Positions 47,049 to 56,712 are shown, counted from the first letter of the stretch. The stretch: 64,000 nt of DNA from Denitromonas iodatirespirans (GCF_018524365.1 NZ_JAEKFT010000013.1:1-64000); one strand, 5' to 3'. Numbers and translations: made by a program. Notes: a model not told the origin generated them from the letters alone.

Positions 47049-47417
47049 ATGGATATCAACCTGAGCGAAATGTCGGTCCCTGAATTACGTCGTCTGCAAG
47101 GCAAGCTGGAAACCGAAATTCGGCGTCGTGACGAGACGGCGCGCCGGGATGTCCTCAAGCAGTTCAAGAAAATTGCCGCCGAGCACGGCGTCAGCCTCGA
47201 CGAAGTGCTCGCCGACGCACCGGCCAAGAGCGCCCCGAAAGCCGCACCGAAGCCCCGCCGCAAGGCCGCCTCGCCGGCCAAAGGCAAGCGCGTGCCGATG
47301 AAATACCGCAACCCCGAGGACCCCAAGGCGGGCTGGACGGGGCGCGGTCGCAAACCGCGCTGGGTCGAAGCATGGCTGGAAGCCGGCAAATCGCTCGACG
47401 AATTGCTGATCAAGTAA
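47049..47417 (+). CDS. H-NS-family nucleoid-associated protein
   Basis: A 122-residue DNA-binding protein that silences AT-rich DNA. The N-terminal ~55 residues are a coiled-coil oligomerisation segment (SVPELRRLQGKLETEIRR), followed by a basic Ala/Pro/Lys linker (about 60-82) and the H-NS C-terminal domain with YRNPEDPKAGWTGRGRKPRW, which contains the core T-G-R-G-R-K-P loop that enters the minor groove. The length and long basic linker resemble betaproteobacterial BpH3/Bv3F-type H-NS. A GAGGAAA ribosome site is close upstream; a strong terminator follows. It could control the foreign island 7 kb away (speculation). Confidence 0.92.
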   Translation: MDINLSEMSVPELRRLQGKLETEIRRRDETARRDVLKQFKKIAAEHGVSLDEVLADAPAKSAPKAAPKPRRKAASPAKGKRVPMKYRNPEDPKAGWTGRGRKPRWVEAWLEAGKSLDELLIK

Positions 47418-47429
47418 TTCGGCTTCGCC

Positions 47430-47465
47430 AACAAAAAGGCCGCCAGATGGGGCGGCCTTTTTGTT
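47430..47465. terminator. Bidirectional terminator between the H-NS gene and folB
   Basis: A perfect 15-bp inverted repeat (AACAAAAAGGCCGCC and its complement) with a 6-nt loop. The A5/T5 tracts at both flanks let it act on both converging transcripts. Confidence 0.92.
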
Positions 47466-47479
47466 GGGCGCAACAGCCC

Positions 47480-47851
47480 TCATTCCGGACCCAGGGCACG
47501 CCCGTCCCGACCGCGCTGAATGAATACCCCCACGCGTCGCACGCCTTTCATGACCCCGATCTTGGCAATGCGCAGCTTGACCCAGGGGGCGTCGAATTCA
47601 TTGAACAGCAGCGCGACGACGAATTCGCCCAAGGTTTCAATCAAATTAAAATGGCGCACCGCGAGCTCCTCGCGAATGCGCGCAATGACCTGAGCGTAGT
47701 CGATGGTGTCGGCGATGTCGTCCCGTTCGGCGGCCGCATCTGGCACGCCGAAGGTCAGATTCAACTCGACGGTCTGGGCCGCGGCACGTTCGCGCGGATA
47801 GATCCCGACCTGCGCCTCGACCCGCAGCTCTTCAATGAAGATGAAATCCAT
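47480..47851 (-). CDS. folB: Dihydroneopterin aldolase
   Basis: Splits dihydroneopterin to 6-hydroxymethyl-dihydropterin in folate biosynthesis. The 123-residue protein has the fold's start (DFIFIEELRVEAQVGIYPRE, with the pterin-anchoring Glu), the central DYAQVIARI segment, the NLIETLGE glutamate motif, and the catalytic Lys in RIAKIGVMKGVRRVGV. Divergent from plsY with a 56-bp gap. It joins thyA-folA as folate-linked genes in the window. Confidence 0.93.
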   Translation of the reverse strand: MDFIFIEELRVEAQVGIYPRERAAAQTVELNLTFGVPDAAAERDDIADTIDYAQVIARIREELAVRHFNLIETLGEFVVALLFNEFDAPWVKLRIAKIGVMKGVRRVGVFIQRGRDGRALGPE

Positions 47852-47907
47852 ATCGGCTCTCGTCTAGAATTGTCGCCATTCTAGCCTGAAGCGCCCCCGC
47901 CCCCGAC

Positions 47908-48522
47908 ATGACACTCCCCCTCGCCCTCTTGACGCTGGCCGCCTACCTGATCGGCTCGGTCCCCTTCGCGGTCGTCGTCAGCAAGGCCTTCGGTCTGAGC
48001 GATCCGCGCAGCTACGGGTCGGGCAATCCCGGCGCCACCAATGTGCTGCGCTCGGGCAACAAGAAAGCCGCCGTGCTGACCCTGCTGGGCGATGCCGCCA
48101 AGGGGCTGATCGCGGTGTGGGTGATGCGCCAGTTCGGCAGCGATGCCGATGTGGCAGTCGCGCTGGCCGGCATCGCCGCCTTCATCGGCCACGTGTTTCC
48201 GGTGTTTCTCGGGTTCAAGGGCGGCAAGGGTGTCGCCACGGCCATCGGCGTGCTGGCGGCCTTCAGTGGCTGGCTGGCGCTGGCCTGCGCCATCACCTGG
48301 CTGATCGTCGCCCTGACCACCCGCTATTCGTCGCTGGCCGCGCTGGTAGCGGCCATCGCCGCGCCGGTGTTCGCCCATGTCTTGCTCGGCGCACCGGCCA
48401 TCACCGGCGCCTGCCTGGTCATGACGGCCATGTTGCTGTGGCGCCATGCGGACAACATCAAACGCCTGCTGGCCGGCACCGAATCGCGTATCGGCCAGAA
48501 AAAGCGCGGCAGCGCCGAGTAG
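47908..48522 (+). CDS. plsY: Acyl-phosphate:glycerol-3-phosphate acyltransferase
   Basis: An inner-membrane enzyme transferring an acyl group from acyl-phosphate to glycerol-3-phosphate to start phospholipid synthesis. The 204 residues show five to seven hydrophobic segments and the three PlsY motifs: [36 protein letters not shown], and a C-terminal conserved [10 protein letters not shown]-type loop. The gene converges with tsaD, their stops 8 bp apart. Confidence 0.95.
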   Translation: MTLPLALLTLAAYLIGSVPFAVVVSKAFGLSDPRSYGSGNPGATNVLRSGNKKAAVLTLLGDAAKGLIAVWVMRQFGSDADVAVALAGIAAFIGHVFPVFLGFKGGKGVATAIGVLAAFSGWLALACAITWLIVALTTRYSSLAALVAAIAAPVFAHVLLGAPAITGACLVMTAMLLWRHADNIKRLLAGTESRIGQKKRGSAE

Positions 48523-48530
48523 CTCAGCCT

Positions 48531-49550
48531 TCAGCGCGGCGCCGACAGGCTGTCGAGCGGCCAGCGCGGGCGCACCGCCACGGCATGCGCGCCGCCCTCG
48601 CCCTCGCCCTCGCCGTCGAGCAGGCGCAGGGCGCCGGCAAAGGCGATCATTGCGCCGTTGTCGGTGCATAGCGCGGGCTCCGGGTAGAACACCCGCTGGC
48701 GTCGTCGCGCCGTCGCTTCGTTCAACCGTGCGCGCAGGGCCTGGTTGGCGCCCACCCCGCCCGCCACCACCAGTCGCGACAGCCCGGTCTGCTTGAGCGC
48801 CGCCAGCGACTTGGCCACCAGCACGTCGACCACCGCCGCCTGGAACTCGGCCGCCATGTCCGCCGGGGCGATGCTGGCGTCACGCAGCTGGGTCATCACC
48901 GCCGTCTTCAAACCACTGAAACTGAAGTTCAGATCGCCGGAGTGCAGCATCGGTCGCGGCAGCTTGACCCGCCCGGCCACACCCTGGTCGGCCAGGCGCG
49001 CCAGCACCGGCCCGCCAGGATAGGCCAGCCCCATCAACTTTGCCGTCTTGTCGAAGGCCTCGCCGGCCGCGTCATCCACCGATTCGCCGAGCAAGGCGTA
49101 GCGGCCGACGCCATCGACCCGCATCAACTGCGTATGCCCGCCCGACACCAGCAGGGCGACGAACGGAAAAGCCGGCGCATCGTCGGCGAGCAGGGGCGAC
49201 AGCAGATGGCCTTCGAGGTGATGGATGGGCAGCGCCGGAATACCGAGCGTCGCCGCCAGTGCCTGACCGGTCCCCGCCGCGATCAGCAGCGCGCCCGCCA
49301 GCCCGGGGCCGGCCGTGTAGGCGATGGCGTCGAGCCCGGCCATCGACACACCCGCCTCGGCCAACGCCTGGCGGATCAGGACCGGCATGCGACGCACATG
49401 GTCGCGCGAGGCCAGCTCGGGCACCACGCCGCCGTAGGCCGCATGCAGGTCGATCTGCGAATGCAGCTGCTGGGCGATCAGGCCTCGCTCGGTGTCGTAG
49501 AGCGCGACGCCGGTTTCGTCACACGAACTCTCCAAACCCAGTACGATCAT
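48531..49550 (-). CDS. tsaD: tRNA N6-adenosine threonylcarbamoyltransferase TsaD
   Basis: The catalytic subunit forming t6A37 on ANN-decoding tRNAs. The 339 residues have the ASKHA ATPase motifs: [16 protein letters not shown], the metal-binding [12 protein letters not shown] (His pair), and [11 protein letters not shown], then [11 protein letters not shown]. Start ATG 49550. It is divergent from rpsU, the usual arrangement in proteobacteria (tsaD/rpsU). A Gly/Glu repeat (GEGEGEGG) near the C-terminus looks like a local expansion and is probably harmless. Confidence 0.95.
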   Translation of the reverse strand: MIVLGLESSCDETGVALYDTERGLIAQQLHSQIDLHAAYGGVVPELASRDHVRRMPVLIRQALAEAGVSMAGLDAIAYTAGPGLAGALLIAAGTGQALAATLGIPALPIHHLEGHLLSPLLADDAPAFPFVALLVSGGHTQLMRVDGVGRYALLGESVDDAAGEAFDKTAKLMGLAYPGGPVLARLADQGVAGRVKLPRPMLHSGDLNFSFSGLKTAVMTQLRDASIAPADMAAEFQAAVVDVLVAKSLAALKQTGLSRLVVAGGVGANQALRARLNEATARRRQRVFYPEPALCTDNGAMIAFAGALRLLDGEGEGEGGAHAVAVRPRWPLDSLSAPR

Positions 49551-49624
49551 GCCGCTCCCCTGTTTCACGGCCTGCATTTTAGCCACATCCGGCACCGCCG
49601 GACGCAAATCCCCGCAGGGTGGAC

Positions 49625-49653
49625 TTGGCATGCAGACGTTGACTCGATATACT
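49625..49653 (+). promoter_or_regulatory. Promoter of the rpsU-yqeY-dnaG-rpoD operon
   Basis: TTGGCA (49625-49630), 17-bp spacer, TATACT (49648-49653), about 40 bp upstream of the rpsU ATG. AAGGA at 49679-49683 is the ribosome site. One mismatch in each hexamer and ideal spacing. Confidence 0.7.
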
Positions 49654-49691
49654 GCGCCGTTTCTGTACATTTGCCTCCAAGGAATCACGCA

Positions 49692-49904
49692 ATGCCGGGG
49701 ATCCGCGTCAAAGAAAACGAGCCGTTTGAAGTTGCCATCCGCCGCTTCAAGCGCACCATTGAAAAAGCCGGGACGCTTACCGAGTTGCGTTCGCGCGAGT
49801 TTTACGAAAAGCCCACGGCCGAGCGCAAGCGCAAGCTGGCCGCCGCCGTCAAGCGCAACCACAAGCGCCTGCGCAGCCAGACTCTGCCGCCGAAAATGTA
49901 TTGA
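49692..49904 (+). CDS. rpsU: Small-subunit ribosomal protein bS21
   Basis: A 70-residue basic ribosomal protein of the 30S subunit, needed for initiation on the 16S 3' end. The sequence [20 protein letters not shown] and the strongly basic C-terminal half ([10 protein letters not shown]) are typical. The ATG at 49692 follows a good ribosome site by 8 bp. It is the first gene of the macromolecular synthesis operon; a hairpin follows that can reduce read-through into dnaG and rpoD. Confidence 0.97.
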   Translation: MPGIRVKENEPFEVAIRRFKRTIEKAGTLTELRSREFYEKPTAERKRKLAAAVKRNHKRLRSQTLPPKMY

Positions 49905-49924
49905 TCCGTTTCGGCACGGCATCA

Positions 49925-49969
49925 CCACGCCTGGCGGAGCAGCCTTGCTCCACCAGGCGTGGTTTTTTG
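49925..49969 (+). terminator. Terminator/attenuator hairpin after rpsU
   Basis: A two-part stem: CCACGCCTGG with CCAGGCGTGG (10 bp) and an inner GGAGCA/TGCTCC (6 bp), then six T. It sits inside an operon, so it is likely a partial terminator that sets rpsU expression well above dnaG and rpoD, as known for the E. coli operon. Confidence 0.8.
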
Positions 49970-49991
49970 CGTTTCTGCCCAGGAGAACTGC

Positions 49992-50453
49992 ATGTCGCTC
50001 AAAGCCCGCCTGCAAGATGACATGAAGGCCGCCATGCGCGCCCGCGACACCGCGCGCCTGTCTGCCATCCGCTTCTTGCTCGCCGCCATCCAGCAAAAGG
50101 AAGTCGACGGGCAGACCGCGCTGGACGATGCCGGCGTGGCCGCCGTGATCGAAAAGCAGCTCAAGCAGCGCCGCGACTCGGCAACCCAATATGCCGCAGG
50201 CGGACGGGCCGATCTCGAAGCGCAGGAGCGTTTCGAGATTTCGGTGCTGGAGGCCTACATGCCGGCCGGGCTGTCGGACGCCGAGATCGACGCCGCCGTC
50301 GCCAAAGCGATTGCCGACACCGGCGCCGCCTCGCCGGCCGACATGGGCAAGGTGATGGCGCAACTCAAGCCGGCACTGGCCGGTCGCGCCGACATGGCGG
50401 CCGTTTCGGCCCGCGTCAAGGCGGCACTCAACGCCGCCCCGCCCGCGCCTTGA
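49992..50453 (+). CDS. GatB/YqeY-domain protein
   Basis: A 153-residue protein of the YqeY family, resembling the C-terminal tRNA-binding tail of GatB. Sequence landmarks are [18 protein letters not shown] at the start, an [10 protein letters not shown] helix and [18 protein letters not shown]. Its role is unproven; a tRNA-linked function is a family inference. Between rpsU and dnaG it is a recurrent neighbour in many bacteria. Good ribosome site AGGAGAA. The stop overlaps the dnaG TTG start. Confidence 0.9.
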   Translation: MSLKARLQDDMKAAMRARDTARLSAIRFLLAAIQQKEVDGQTALDDAGVAAVIEKQLKQRRDSATQYAAGGRADLEAQERFEISVLEAYMPAGLSDAEIDAAVAKAIADTGAASPADMGKVMAQLKPALAGRADMAAVSARVKAALNAAPPAP

Positions 50454-52261
50454 TCCCTCAGAGTTTCATCCAGGACCTGCTGACGCGCGTCGACATCGTC
50501 GACGTGATCGACCGCCATGTTTCGCTCAAGAAACAGGGCGCGAACTACTTCGCCTGCTGCCCCTTCCATGGCGAGAAGAGCGCCTCCTTCTCGGTCAGCC
50601 CGAGCAAGCAGTTCTACCACTGCTTCGGCTGCGGTGCGCATGGCAGCGCCATCGGCTTCCTGATGGAATACAGCGGCCTGAGCTATGTCGAGGCCATTCA
50701 CGAACTGGCCCGGCAGGTCGGCGTGGACGTGCCGGAAGAGCGCAAGGCGCGCCGCGGCGAGCAGCAAAAAGAGCAGTCGCTGACCGAGTTGATGGGTGCC
50801 GCCGCACGCTTCTACCGCGAGCAGCTCAAAGGCGCAGAGCGCGCCATCGACTACCTCAAGCGCCGTGGGCTGACCGGCCAGATCGCCGCCCGCTTCGGCA
50901 TCGGCTACGCCCCAGACGGCTGGCAGTCGTTGCAGAAGGTGGTGCCCAATTACGCCGACAAATCGCTGCTGGAGGCCGGCCTGGTCATCGAAAACGACCA
51001 GGGCCGCCGCTACGACCGTTTTCGCGACCGCATCATGTTTCCGATCCAGGACAGCCGCGGCAATGTCATTGCCTTTGGCGGACGCATCCTCGACCAGGGC
51101 GAACCAAAATACCTGAACTCGCCCGAAACGCCGCTGTTCGAGAAAGGCCGCGAGCTGTACGGCCTGTTTCAGGCGCGCCCGTCGATTCGCAGCAGCAACA
51201 CGGTGATCGTGGTCGAAGGCTACATGGACGTGGTCGCGCTGGCCCAGCATGGCGTGCCCAACGCGGTCGCCACCCTGGGCACCTCGACCACCGCCACCCA
51301 CATCCAGAAACTGTTCCGCCATGCCGACCGCGTGGTCTTCTGCTTCGACGGCGACGCCGCCGGCCGCAAAGCCGCCTGGCGCGGCCTGGAGGCGGCGCTC
51401 GAAACACTGAACGACGTCAAACAGGTCGCCTTCCTGTTCCTGCCCGACCAGCACGACCCCGACACCTATGTGCGCGAATTCGGTGCCGATGCCTTCACCG
51501 AACAGGTGGCCAACGCCACCCCGTTGACCGAGTTCCTGCTCGGCGAACTGGCCGGCGAGGCCGACCTGAGCAGCGCCGAAGGCCGTGCCCGCTATGCCCA
51601 CGAAGCCAAACCGCTGGTACTGCGCATCGGCGCCGGCGTGCTCAAGCTGCAAGTGCTCAAGGCCGTGGCCAAGCGCTGCGCGCTCGACGAACGCGAGCTG
51701 ATGCAAGCCTGGGGCCTGACGCCTCCGCCGCCGCCCAGCCGGACGAACGAACCGTGGCGCAAGGGCAAGGGCCGGCGCGACGACGCAGAGCCGCCCGCCG
51801 TGCGGGGCCCGCGCCACCAACCGCGGCCGCTCGAAGCCAACCTGCTGCGCATCGTGCTGCACCACCCCGCCTGGGCCGCCCGCCTGCCGGTGGACCTGAT
51901 CCCGCCAGGCAGCGACGAGGGCCGCGCGCTGATCGCCATCATCGACGCCGTCAGCGTCGGCGACCTCGGCAACAAGAGCGCGATGGGCACCTTGCTCGAG
52001 CACTTCCGCCACACGCCGCACGAACTCACGCTCACCCGCATGTGTGCCGAGCAGGCCGAAGACGTGATCGACGAAGCCGTGGTGGAGACCGTCTTCCACG
52101 ACACCGTCCACGCCCTGCATGCCAAGGCGCTCGAAGATGAGTTCAACCGTCTGGCCGCCCGCGCCGGTGAACTCACGCCGGACGAGCGGAAACGCTACGC
52201 ACAACTGCTACAACAAAAGAAGCGGAACCCAAAGCCACAACCCAAAGTCTCAGATTCGTAA
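50450..52261 (+). CDS. dnaG: DNA primase
   Basis: Makes RNA primers for lagging-strand synthesis. The 603 residues have the N-terminal zinc finger (CPFH, then CFGCG; about 36-65), the central RNA-polymerase domain with the TOPRIM signature [15 protein letters not shown] and the acidic FDGDAAGR pair, and a C-terminal DnaB-binding domain (about 460-600). The start appears to be TTG at 50450, overlapping the previous stop as TTGA; no in-frame ATG or GTG lies near the expected N-terminus ([10 protein letters not shown]). Translation therefore probably depends on coupling, which would limit its level. Confidence 0.95.
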   Translation: MIPQSFIQDLLTRVDIVDVIDRHVSLKKQGANYFACCPFHGEKSASFSVSPSKQFYHCFGCGAHGSAIGFLMEYSGLSYVEAIHELARQVGVDVPEERKARRGEQQKEQSLTELMGAAARFYREQLKGAERAIDYLKRRGLTGQIAARFGIGYAPDGWQSLQKVVPNYADKSLLEAGLVIENDQGRRYDRFRDRIMFPIQDSRGNVIAFGGRILDQGEPKYLNSPETPLFEKGRELYGLFQARPSIRSSNTVIVVEGYMDVVALAQHGVPNAVATLGTSTTATHIQKLFRHADRVVFCFDGDAAGRKAAWRGLEAALETLNDVKQVAFLFLPDQHDPDTYVREFGADAFTEQVANATPLTEFLLGELAGEADLSSAEGRARYAHEAKPLVLRIGAGVLKLQVLKAVAKRCALDERELMQAWGLTPPPPPSRTNEPWRKGKGRRDDAEPPAVRGPRHQPRPLEANLLRIVLHHPAWAARLPVDLIPPGSDEGRALIAIIDAVSVGDLGNKSAMGTLLEHFRHTPHELTLTRMCAEQAEDVIDEAVVETVFHDTVHALHAKALEDEFNRLAARAGELTPDERKRYAQLLQQKKRNPKPQPKVSDS

Positions 52262-52307
52262 TATAATTTTCTGTTTTTCCGACTTCTCCGAAGATCCGAG
52301 GAGCACC

Positions 52308-54311
52308 ATGGCCCAGGAACACTCCAAGACGCCACGCAAGAGCCCGGCACGCGGTCGTACCGCCAAGCCGCGCGCCAAGAAAAACGCCATCAGCGAAGTC
52401 CTCGCCGCTACCGCGCCGGCGACGCCGCTCGATGCAGAAGTGCGTCGCACCCAGCTCAAATCGCTGATCACGCTGGGCAAGGAACGGGGATACCTGACCT
52501 ATGCCGAGATCAACGACCACCTGCCCGACGACCTCGTCGACGCAGAACAGATCGAGTCGATCATCGCCACCTTCAGCAACATGGGCATCCGCGTCTTCGA
52601 CGAGGCCCCCTCTGCCGAAGATCTGCTGATGTCCGACGGCGTCGCCTCGTCCGGCGACGACGATGCCGAAGAGGAAGCCGAACAGGCCCTGTCCTCGGTC
52701 GACACCGAATTCGGCCGCACCACCGACCCGGTGCGCATGTACATGCGCGAAATGGGCACGGTCGAACTGCTCACCCGCGAGGGCGAGATTGAGATCGCCA
52801 AGCGCATCGAAGACGGCCTCAAGCACATGGTGCAGGCCATCTCCGCCTGCCCGACGACCATTGCCCGCATGGTCGAAATGGCCGACAAGGTCGAGCGCGA
52901 CGAGATGCGCATCGACGAGATCATCGACGGCCTGATCAACCCGGACGACGGCGAAGACGAAGACCTCACTCCCTCGACTGACGACACCGACGACGGCGCC
53001 TCGGCCGAAGACAGCGACGACGACGCCGACGACAGCGACGACGACAGCGATGACGACGGCGACGGCGAAGCCGACGACGGCGCCGCCTCGCTCAAGATCC
53101 TCAAGGAAGAAGGCCTCAAGCACTTCGCCGCACTGCGCGAACTGTATGCCCAGCAGGTCGAACTGCTGGCCAAGCAAGGCTCCCAGGATCCAGCCTACCT
53201 CGCGCTGCAGCAGCAGATCTCCGACCAGCTCCTGCACCTGCGCTTCAATGCCCGCATGATCGAAAACCTGTGCGACTCGGTGCGCCACATGGTCGAGCAG
53301 GTGCGCAGCCACGAGCGCGAAATCCTGCGCCTGTGCGTCGATCGGGCCGGCATGCCGCGTGCCCACTTCATCAAGCACTTCCCCGGCCAGGAAACCGATC
53401 TGGACTGGCTCAAGGACCAGATCGCCGCCGGCAAGGGCTATGCCGAAGGCCTGATGCGGGTCCACCCCGCGGTCATGGAAGAGCAGCAGAAGCTGATCGA
53501 CATGGAGACCCGCCTGGGGATCTCGCTCAAGGAACTCAAGGACATCAACAAGCGCATGTCCACCGGCGAAGCCAAGGCCCGCCGCGCCAAGCGCGAGATG
53601 ACCGAGGCCAACCTGCGTCTGGTGATCTCCATCGCCAAGAAGTACACCAACCGCGGCCTGCAGTTCCTCGACCTGATCCAGGAAGGCAACATCGGCCTGA
53701 TGAAGGCGGTGGACAAGTTCGAATATCGCCGCGGCTACAAATTCTCGACCTACGCCACCTGGTGGATCCGGCAGGCCATCACCCGCTCGATCGCCGACCA
53801 GGCACGCACCATTCGTATCCCGGTCCACATGATCGAGACCATCAACAAGATGAACCGCATCAGCCGCCAGATCCTGCAGGAAACCGGCCTCGAGCCCGAT
53901 CCGGCCACCCTGGCCAAGAAGATGGAAATGCCCGAGGAGAAGATCCGCAAGATCATGAAGATCTCCAAGGAGCCCATCTCCATGGAAACCCCGATCGGTG
54001 ACGACGACGACTCGCATCTGGGCGACTTCATCGAGGACACCTCGACCCTCGCCCCGAACGAAGCGGCGCTGTACTCCAACCTGCGCAACGCCACCTCGGA
54101 CGTCCTCGACTCCCTGACGCCGCGCGAAGCCAAGGTGCTGCGCATGCGCTTCGGCATCGAAATGAACACCGACCACACCCTCGAGGAAGTCGGCAAACAA
54201 TTCGACGTCACCCGCGAGCGCATCCGCCAGATCGAAGCCAAGGCGCTGCGCAAGCTGCGCCACCCCTCGCGCTCCGAGCGTTTGCGCAGCTTCCTCGACA
54301 GCGACTCCTGA
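52308..54311 (+). CDS. rpoD: Primary sigma factor sigma-70
   Basis: The housekeeping sigma factor. The 667 residues show region 1.1 (about 45-110), region 1.2 ([21 protein letters not shown]), a non-conserved insertion containing an Asp/Ser-rich acidic block (about 213-257, 27 of 45 residues acidic), regions 2.1-2.4 with [17 protein letters not shown] and [10 protein letters not shown], region 3 and region 4.2 ([20 protein letters not shown]). ATG 52308 follows GAGGAG. Last gene of the operon; the tRNA-Ile follows after 41 bp. Confidence 0.97.
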   Translation: MAQEHSKTPRKSPARGRTAKPRAKKNAISEVLAATAPATPLDAEVRRTQLKSLITLGKERGYLTYAEINDHLPDDLVDAEQIESIIATFSNMGIRVFDEAPSAEDLLMSDGVASSGDDDAEEEAEQALSSVDTEFGRTTDPVRMYMREMGTVELLTREGEIEIAKRIEDGLKHMVQAISACPTTIARMVEMADKVERDEMRIDEIIDGLINPDDGEDEDLTPSTDDTDDGASAEDSDDDADDSDDDSDDDGDGEADDGAASLKILKEEGLKHFAALRELYAQQVELLAKQGSQDPAYLALQQQISDQLLHLRFNARMIENLCDSVRHMVEQVRSHEREILRLCVDRAGMPRAHFIKHFPGQETDLDWLKDQIAAGKGYAEGLMRVHPAVMEEQQKLIDMETRLGISLKELKDINKRMSTGEAKARRAKREMTEANLRLVISIAKKYTNRGLQFLDLIQEGNIGLMKAVDKFEYRRGYKFSTYATWWIRQAITRSIADQARTIRIPVHMIETINKMNRISRQILQETGLEPDPATLAKKMEMPEEKIRKIMKISKEPISMETPIGDDDDSHLGDFIEDTSTLAPNEAALYSNLRNATSDVLDSLTPREAKVLRMRFGIEMNTDHTLEEVGKQFDVTRERIRQIEAKALRKLRHPSRSERLRSFLDSDS

Positions 54312-54352
54312 TCCGCCTCACCCCGCACGGACCCGCCCGGGTCCGTGCGCCG

Positions 54353-54429
<77 letters not shown>

Positions 54430-54468
54430 ATAGCCACGCGGGTTTTAGCCGCTTTCGACGGCACGTCG

Positions 54469-54498
54469 TTTCTACAAACTCGCCCCCTTTTCTACAAA
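54469..54498. repeat. Two TTTCTACAAA direct repeats beside attL
   Basis: TTTCTACAAA occurs at 54469-54478 and 54489-54498, 20 bp apart, 40-70 bp inside attL. The core TTCTACA recurs near attR. Best explained as integrase arm-binding sites; this is an inference from position and repetition. Confidence 0.55.
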
Positions 54499-54527
54499 AG
54501 GCACCGTCACCTGTGGCGTTGCGAGCG

Positions 54528-54601
54528 TTTTGTCATCGTTTTGCAGCCATTTTGTCACTCTCAGTATTTCCGCGTACTTTCGGGCTAAAACTGTGACAAA
54601 A
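54528..54601. repeat. TTTTGTCA repeats upstream of the cargo gene
   Basis: TTTTGTCA at 54528-54535, TTTTGTCAC at 54550-54558, and the inverted copy GTGACAAAA at 54593-54601. They lie between the arm-like sites and the cargo gene, and could be operator sites for that gene or further recombination-protein sites. The stretch is AT-richer than the host sequence. Confidence 0.4.
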
Positions 54602-54631
54602 AGCGCGCAAAGCTAGGGCGTCGGCATAAAA

Positions 54632-55450
54632 TTGGCGCCTATCGCTCTTTTGCAACCACATGAAATAGCTGAAGCTTTTTTTGGCACCTATGCCAAAACA
54701 CCTGCAATTCCACAGGAGCAACTCAGCGTCCAATCCACCTGCCGCACCACGTTGATAGCCATGTATCATGGCGCAGCGTACAGACTGACAGGGCCCGCAG
54801 TGTATAAACAAGAGTTCCGTGGCTGGTCCCTTCGCTGGGCACACATCAAGCAACTCCCTGCTTGGATATGGGACGGTTATCCGGTTTTCTTACCAATAGC
54901 ACTTATGGTTGCCCATCTCTCGATTGCATACGTGCTTGGCCTCGGGGATGGTTTGAAGCAGCTAAATCGCGTGGTAGCGGCAGCCCTGCAAATCTTCGGC
55001 GTGATGTGGATTGTAAAGTCAATCGATTCGAACCTTCGACTGTTCAAATTGCGGCCCATGAAAGAACGCCTAGCTACATATCTGCGGCGCATCCCCTTGC
55101 GGATGTACTCGACAACTGTCTATCTCAAGGGAGCCAATCTTGTTTCCAGAAGTGGTTTTGTTGGAGGTCGTATATCGCAAAGCCGAAGCGGACAGAGTTT
55201 AGAAGAGCGCATGGCGGCACTGGAGGGGCAAATCAACTCGATTTACGCACGCTTTGATGACGAACAAAGGGCTACCGACAAGAAGCTGAGCGATCTTCGA
55301 ACGGAAGTTGATCGACAGATCAATGATGTCGCAACCACCACAAAGAACTTAGAAGAGAGCATCAAGAAACAGTCGGATGATGATGTTGGCGATCAAATCA
55401 TGGGCATGCTTTGGATCGTCCATGCCGCGATTGCCGGCATGTACACCTAA
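54632..55450 (+). CDS. Cargo membrane protein with C-terminal coiled coil
   Basis: An unrecognised protein between attL and the integrase. It has two hydrophobic segments (about residues 82-105 and 112-132 of the 272-residue frame, around FLPIALMVAHLSIAYVLGL and VVAAALQIFGVMWIV), a basic stretch, and a coiled-coil-like charged region (about 185-250) followed by a short hydrophobic end (MGMLWIVHAAIAGMY). The start is uncertain: TTG 54632 (the longest frame) or ATG 54761 (229 residues). The frame is AT-richer than the surroundings and has no family match that I can name. The only plus-strand gene of the element and in its usual cargo position, so possibly an accessory (e.g. phage exclusion) protein; this is speculation. 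Confidence 0.5.
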   Translation: MAPIALLQPHEIAEAFFGTYAKTPAIPQEQLSVQSTCRTTLIAMYHGAAYRLTGPAVYKQEFRGWSLRWAHIKQLPAWIWDGYPVFLPIALMVAHLSIAYVLGLGDGLKQLNRVVAAALQIFGVMWIVKSIDSNLRLFKLRPMKERLATYLRRIPLRMYSTTVYLKGANLVSRSGFVGGRISQSRSGQSLEERMAALEGQINSIYARFDDEQRATDKKLSDLRTEVDRQINDVATTTKNLEESIKKQSDDDVGDQIMGMLWIVHAAIAGMYT

Positions 55451-55483
55451 CCATGCCACGACATCCGCAGCACCTCTCGGCAG

Positions 55484-56461
55484 CTATCTAAGTGGCTTCA
55501 CCCTCTCCCCGCGCCGCTGTCGGGTGTAGTGCTCGGTCATACCACGGGTCTTGTGGCCGAGTAGCTGCTGAGCACGTCCAAGGTCTTCCATGTCCGTAGC
55601 TGACTTCGCCCGAATATCCCTGAACTGGAACGACACACCGGCCGCCGTCCTGGCCTTATCAAATCGATTGCGCAGCATCCAGTAGGTGAGCGGCTGACCG
55701 CTTTCATCGTGAATCAGCCATTGGCTACCGATCTTCGCCGGGCGCGACGTGATGCACTCAATGAGCTGTGCCAGTTCGCCCGTGATCTCAATCGCCAGCT
55801 TCTTCCCGGTTTTCGCTTGGACGATGTGAAGCGCACCTTCGCGAATATCTCCGCGAGTCAGTCTCAGCAGATCGGCCGGCCGCTGCCCGGTCAGTAGAGC
55901 CAAGTCCATGGCGTTCTGCACGGTGTAGTGCGCGTGCTCGCGCACCGCCGTGAATTCATTGTTCTGAACGTAACGGTCTCGACCGGTTTCCTTGTGACCG
56001 CGGATGCCGGCACAGGGGTTGGGGGCGTTGGTGTAACCCCATTCCCGCGCGTGGTTGAAGATGTGCGACAGCAACGCCTTTTCGCGGTTGGCGCGTGTCT
56101 TGGCGGTTCTTCCCCGCAGATCGAGATAGGTTCGCACGTCGGCTGGGCGGATTGCATCGATCGGCATGGTGCCGAAGACTTTCAGCAGATTGGCCAGTTC
56201 GGCCATGTTGTCCCGCTGGGTGCGTATCGCCTTGGCCGGGATGATTTCGCGCTCGTAGCGACGGGCGATGATCGCGAAGGTGCGGTCATCCGGGCTGCTC
56301 GCCTCGCCTTCCAGTTCCGCCCAGCGGATGCGCGCTTGGTTCAGATCCTTCCCAAGCTTGATCCACTTGCGCGGCTGGGTGGTGGTGACGTAGTAGAACG
56401 TTTCACCCTTCCGGTGCATCCGGGGTGGCAGGTTCAGGTCTTTGGTGCGGCGGCGTCCCAT
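55484..56461 (-). CDS. Phage-type tyrosine integrase
   Basis: A 325-residue site-specific recombinase that most likely integrates the element into tRNA-Ile. It has an N-terminal arm-binding region (about 1-60), a core-binding SAM-like domain (about 60-150) and a catalytic domain with Arg in LLTGQRPADLL, Lys in QAKTGKKLAI, a FRDIRAKSATD box where the usual His of HxxR is Arg, His in QQLLGHKT, and the nucleophile Tyr in TEHYTRQRR. It is transcribed toward attL and starts 10 bp after the DUF4224 stop, as the last gene of the operon. Confidence 0.93.
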   Translation of the reverse strand: MGRRRTKDLNLPPRMHRKGETFYYVTTTQPRKWIKLGKDLNQARIRWAELEGEASSPDDRTFAIIARRYEREIIPAKAIRTQRDNMAELANLLKVFGTMPIDAIRPADVRTYLDLRGRTAKTRANREKALLSHIFNHAREWGYTNAPNPCAGIRGHKETGRDRYVQNNEFTAVREHAHYTVQNAMDLALLTGQRPADLLRLTRGDIREGALHIVQAKTGKKLAIEITGELAQLIECITSRPAKIGSQWLIHDESGQPLTYWMLRNRFDKARTAAGVSFQFRDIRAKSATDMEDLGRAQQLLGHKTRGMTEHYTRQRRGERVKPLR

Positions 56462-56470
56462 GGGGTTCTC

Positions 56471-56695
56471 TTATCGCAGGGCGTCAAAATTCGGGCGGGC
56501 GGTGGATGGCGTGGGCGCTGAGTCGCTGGCGAAGCCGAGGCGCTGGCGCGCGTAGGCGCGGCCGACTATCGGCCGGCGGTTTGCGTTCTGCTCGAAGATC
56601 CAGCCGTTCTGACGCAGCCAGCCGCATTGCTTGGAATGCAGCTTGAAGCCGGTCAGCTCGGCGATTTCCTCTTTGCTGAGAAACAGCGGTTCCAC
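56471..56695 (-). CDS. DUF4224-family protein next to the integrase
   Basis: A 74-residue protein. The first ~45 residues follow the DUF4224 pattern: LFLSKEEIAELTGFKLHSKQ, CGWLRQNGW and GRAYARQRLGF. The fold is probably a small winged or HTH-like domain, and the family is often found just upstream of phage-type integrases, suggesting a recombination directionality or regulatory role (inference). It begins at a GTG (56695); the remaining C-terminal tail is Ser/Pro-rich. It is tightly linked to the integrase gene. Confidence 0.75.
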   Translation of the reverse strand: MEPLFLSKEEIAELTGFKLHSKQCGWLRQNGWIFEQNANRRPIVGRAYARQRLGFASDSAPTPSTARPNFDALR

Positions 56696-56712
56696 CGTCG
56701 CGCCCTTGTTGC

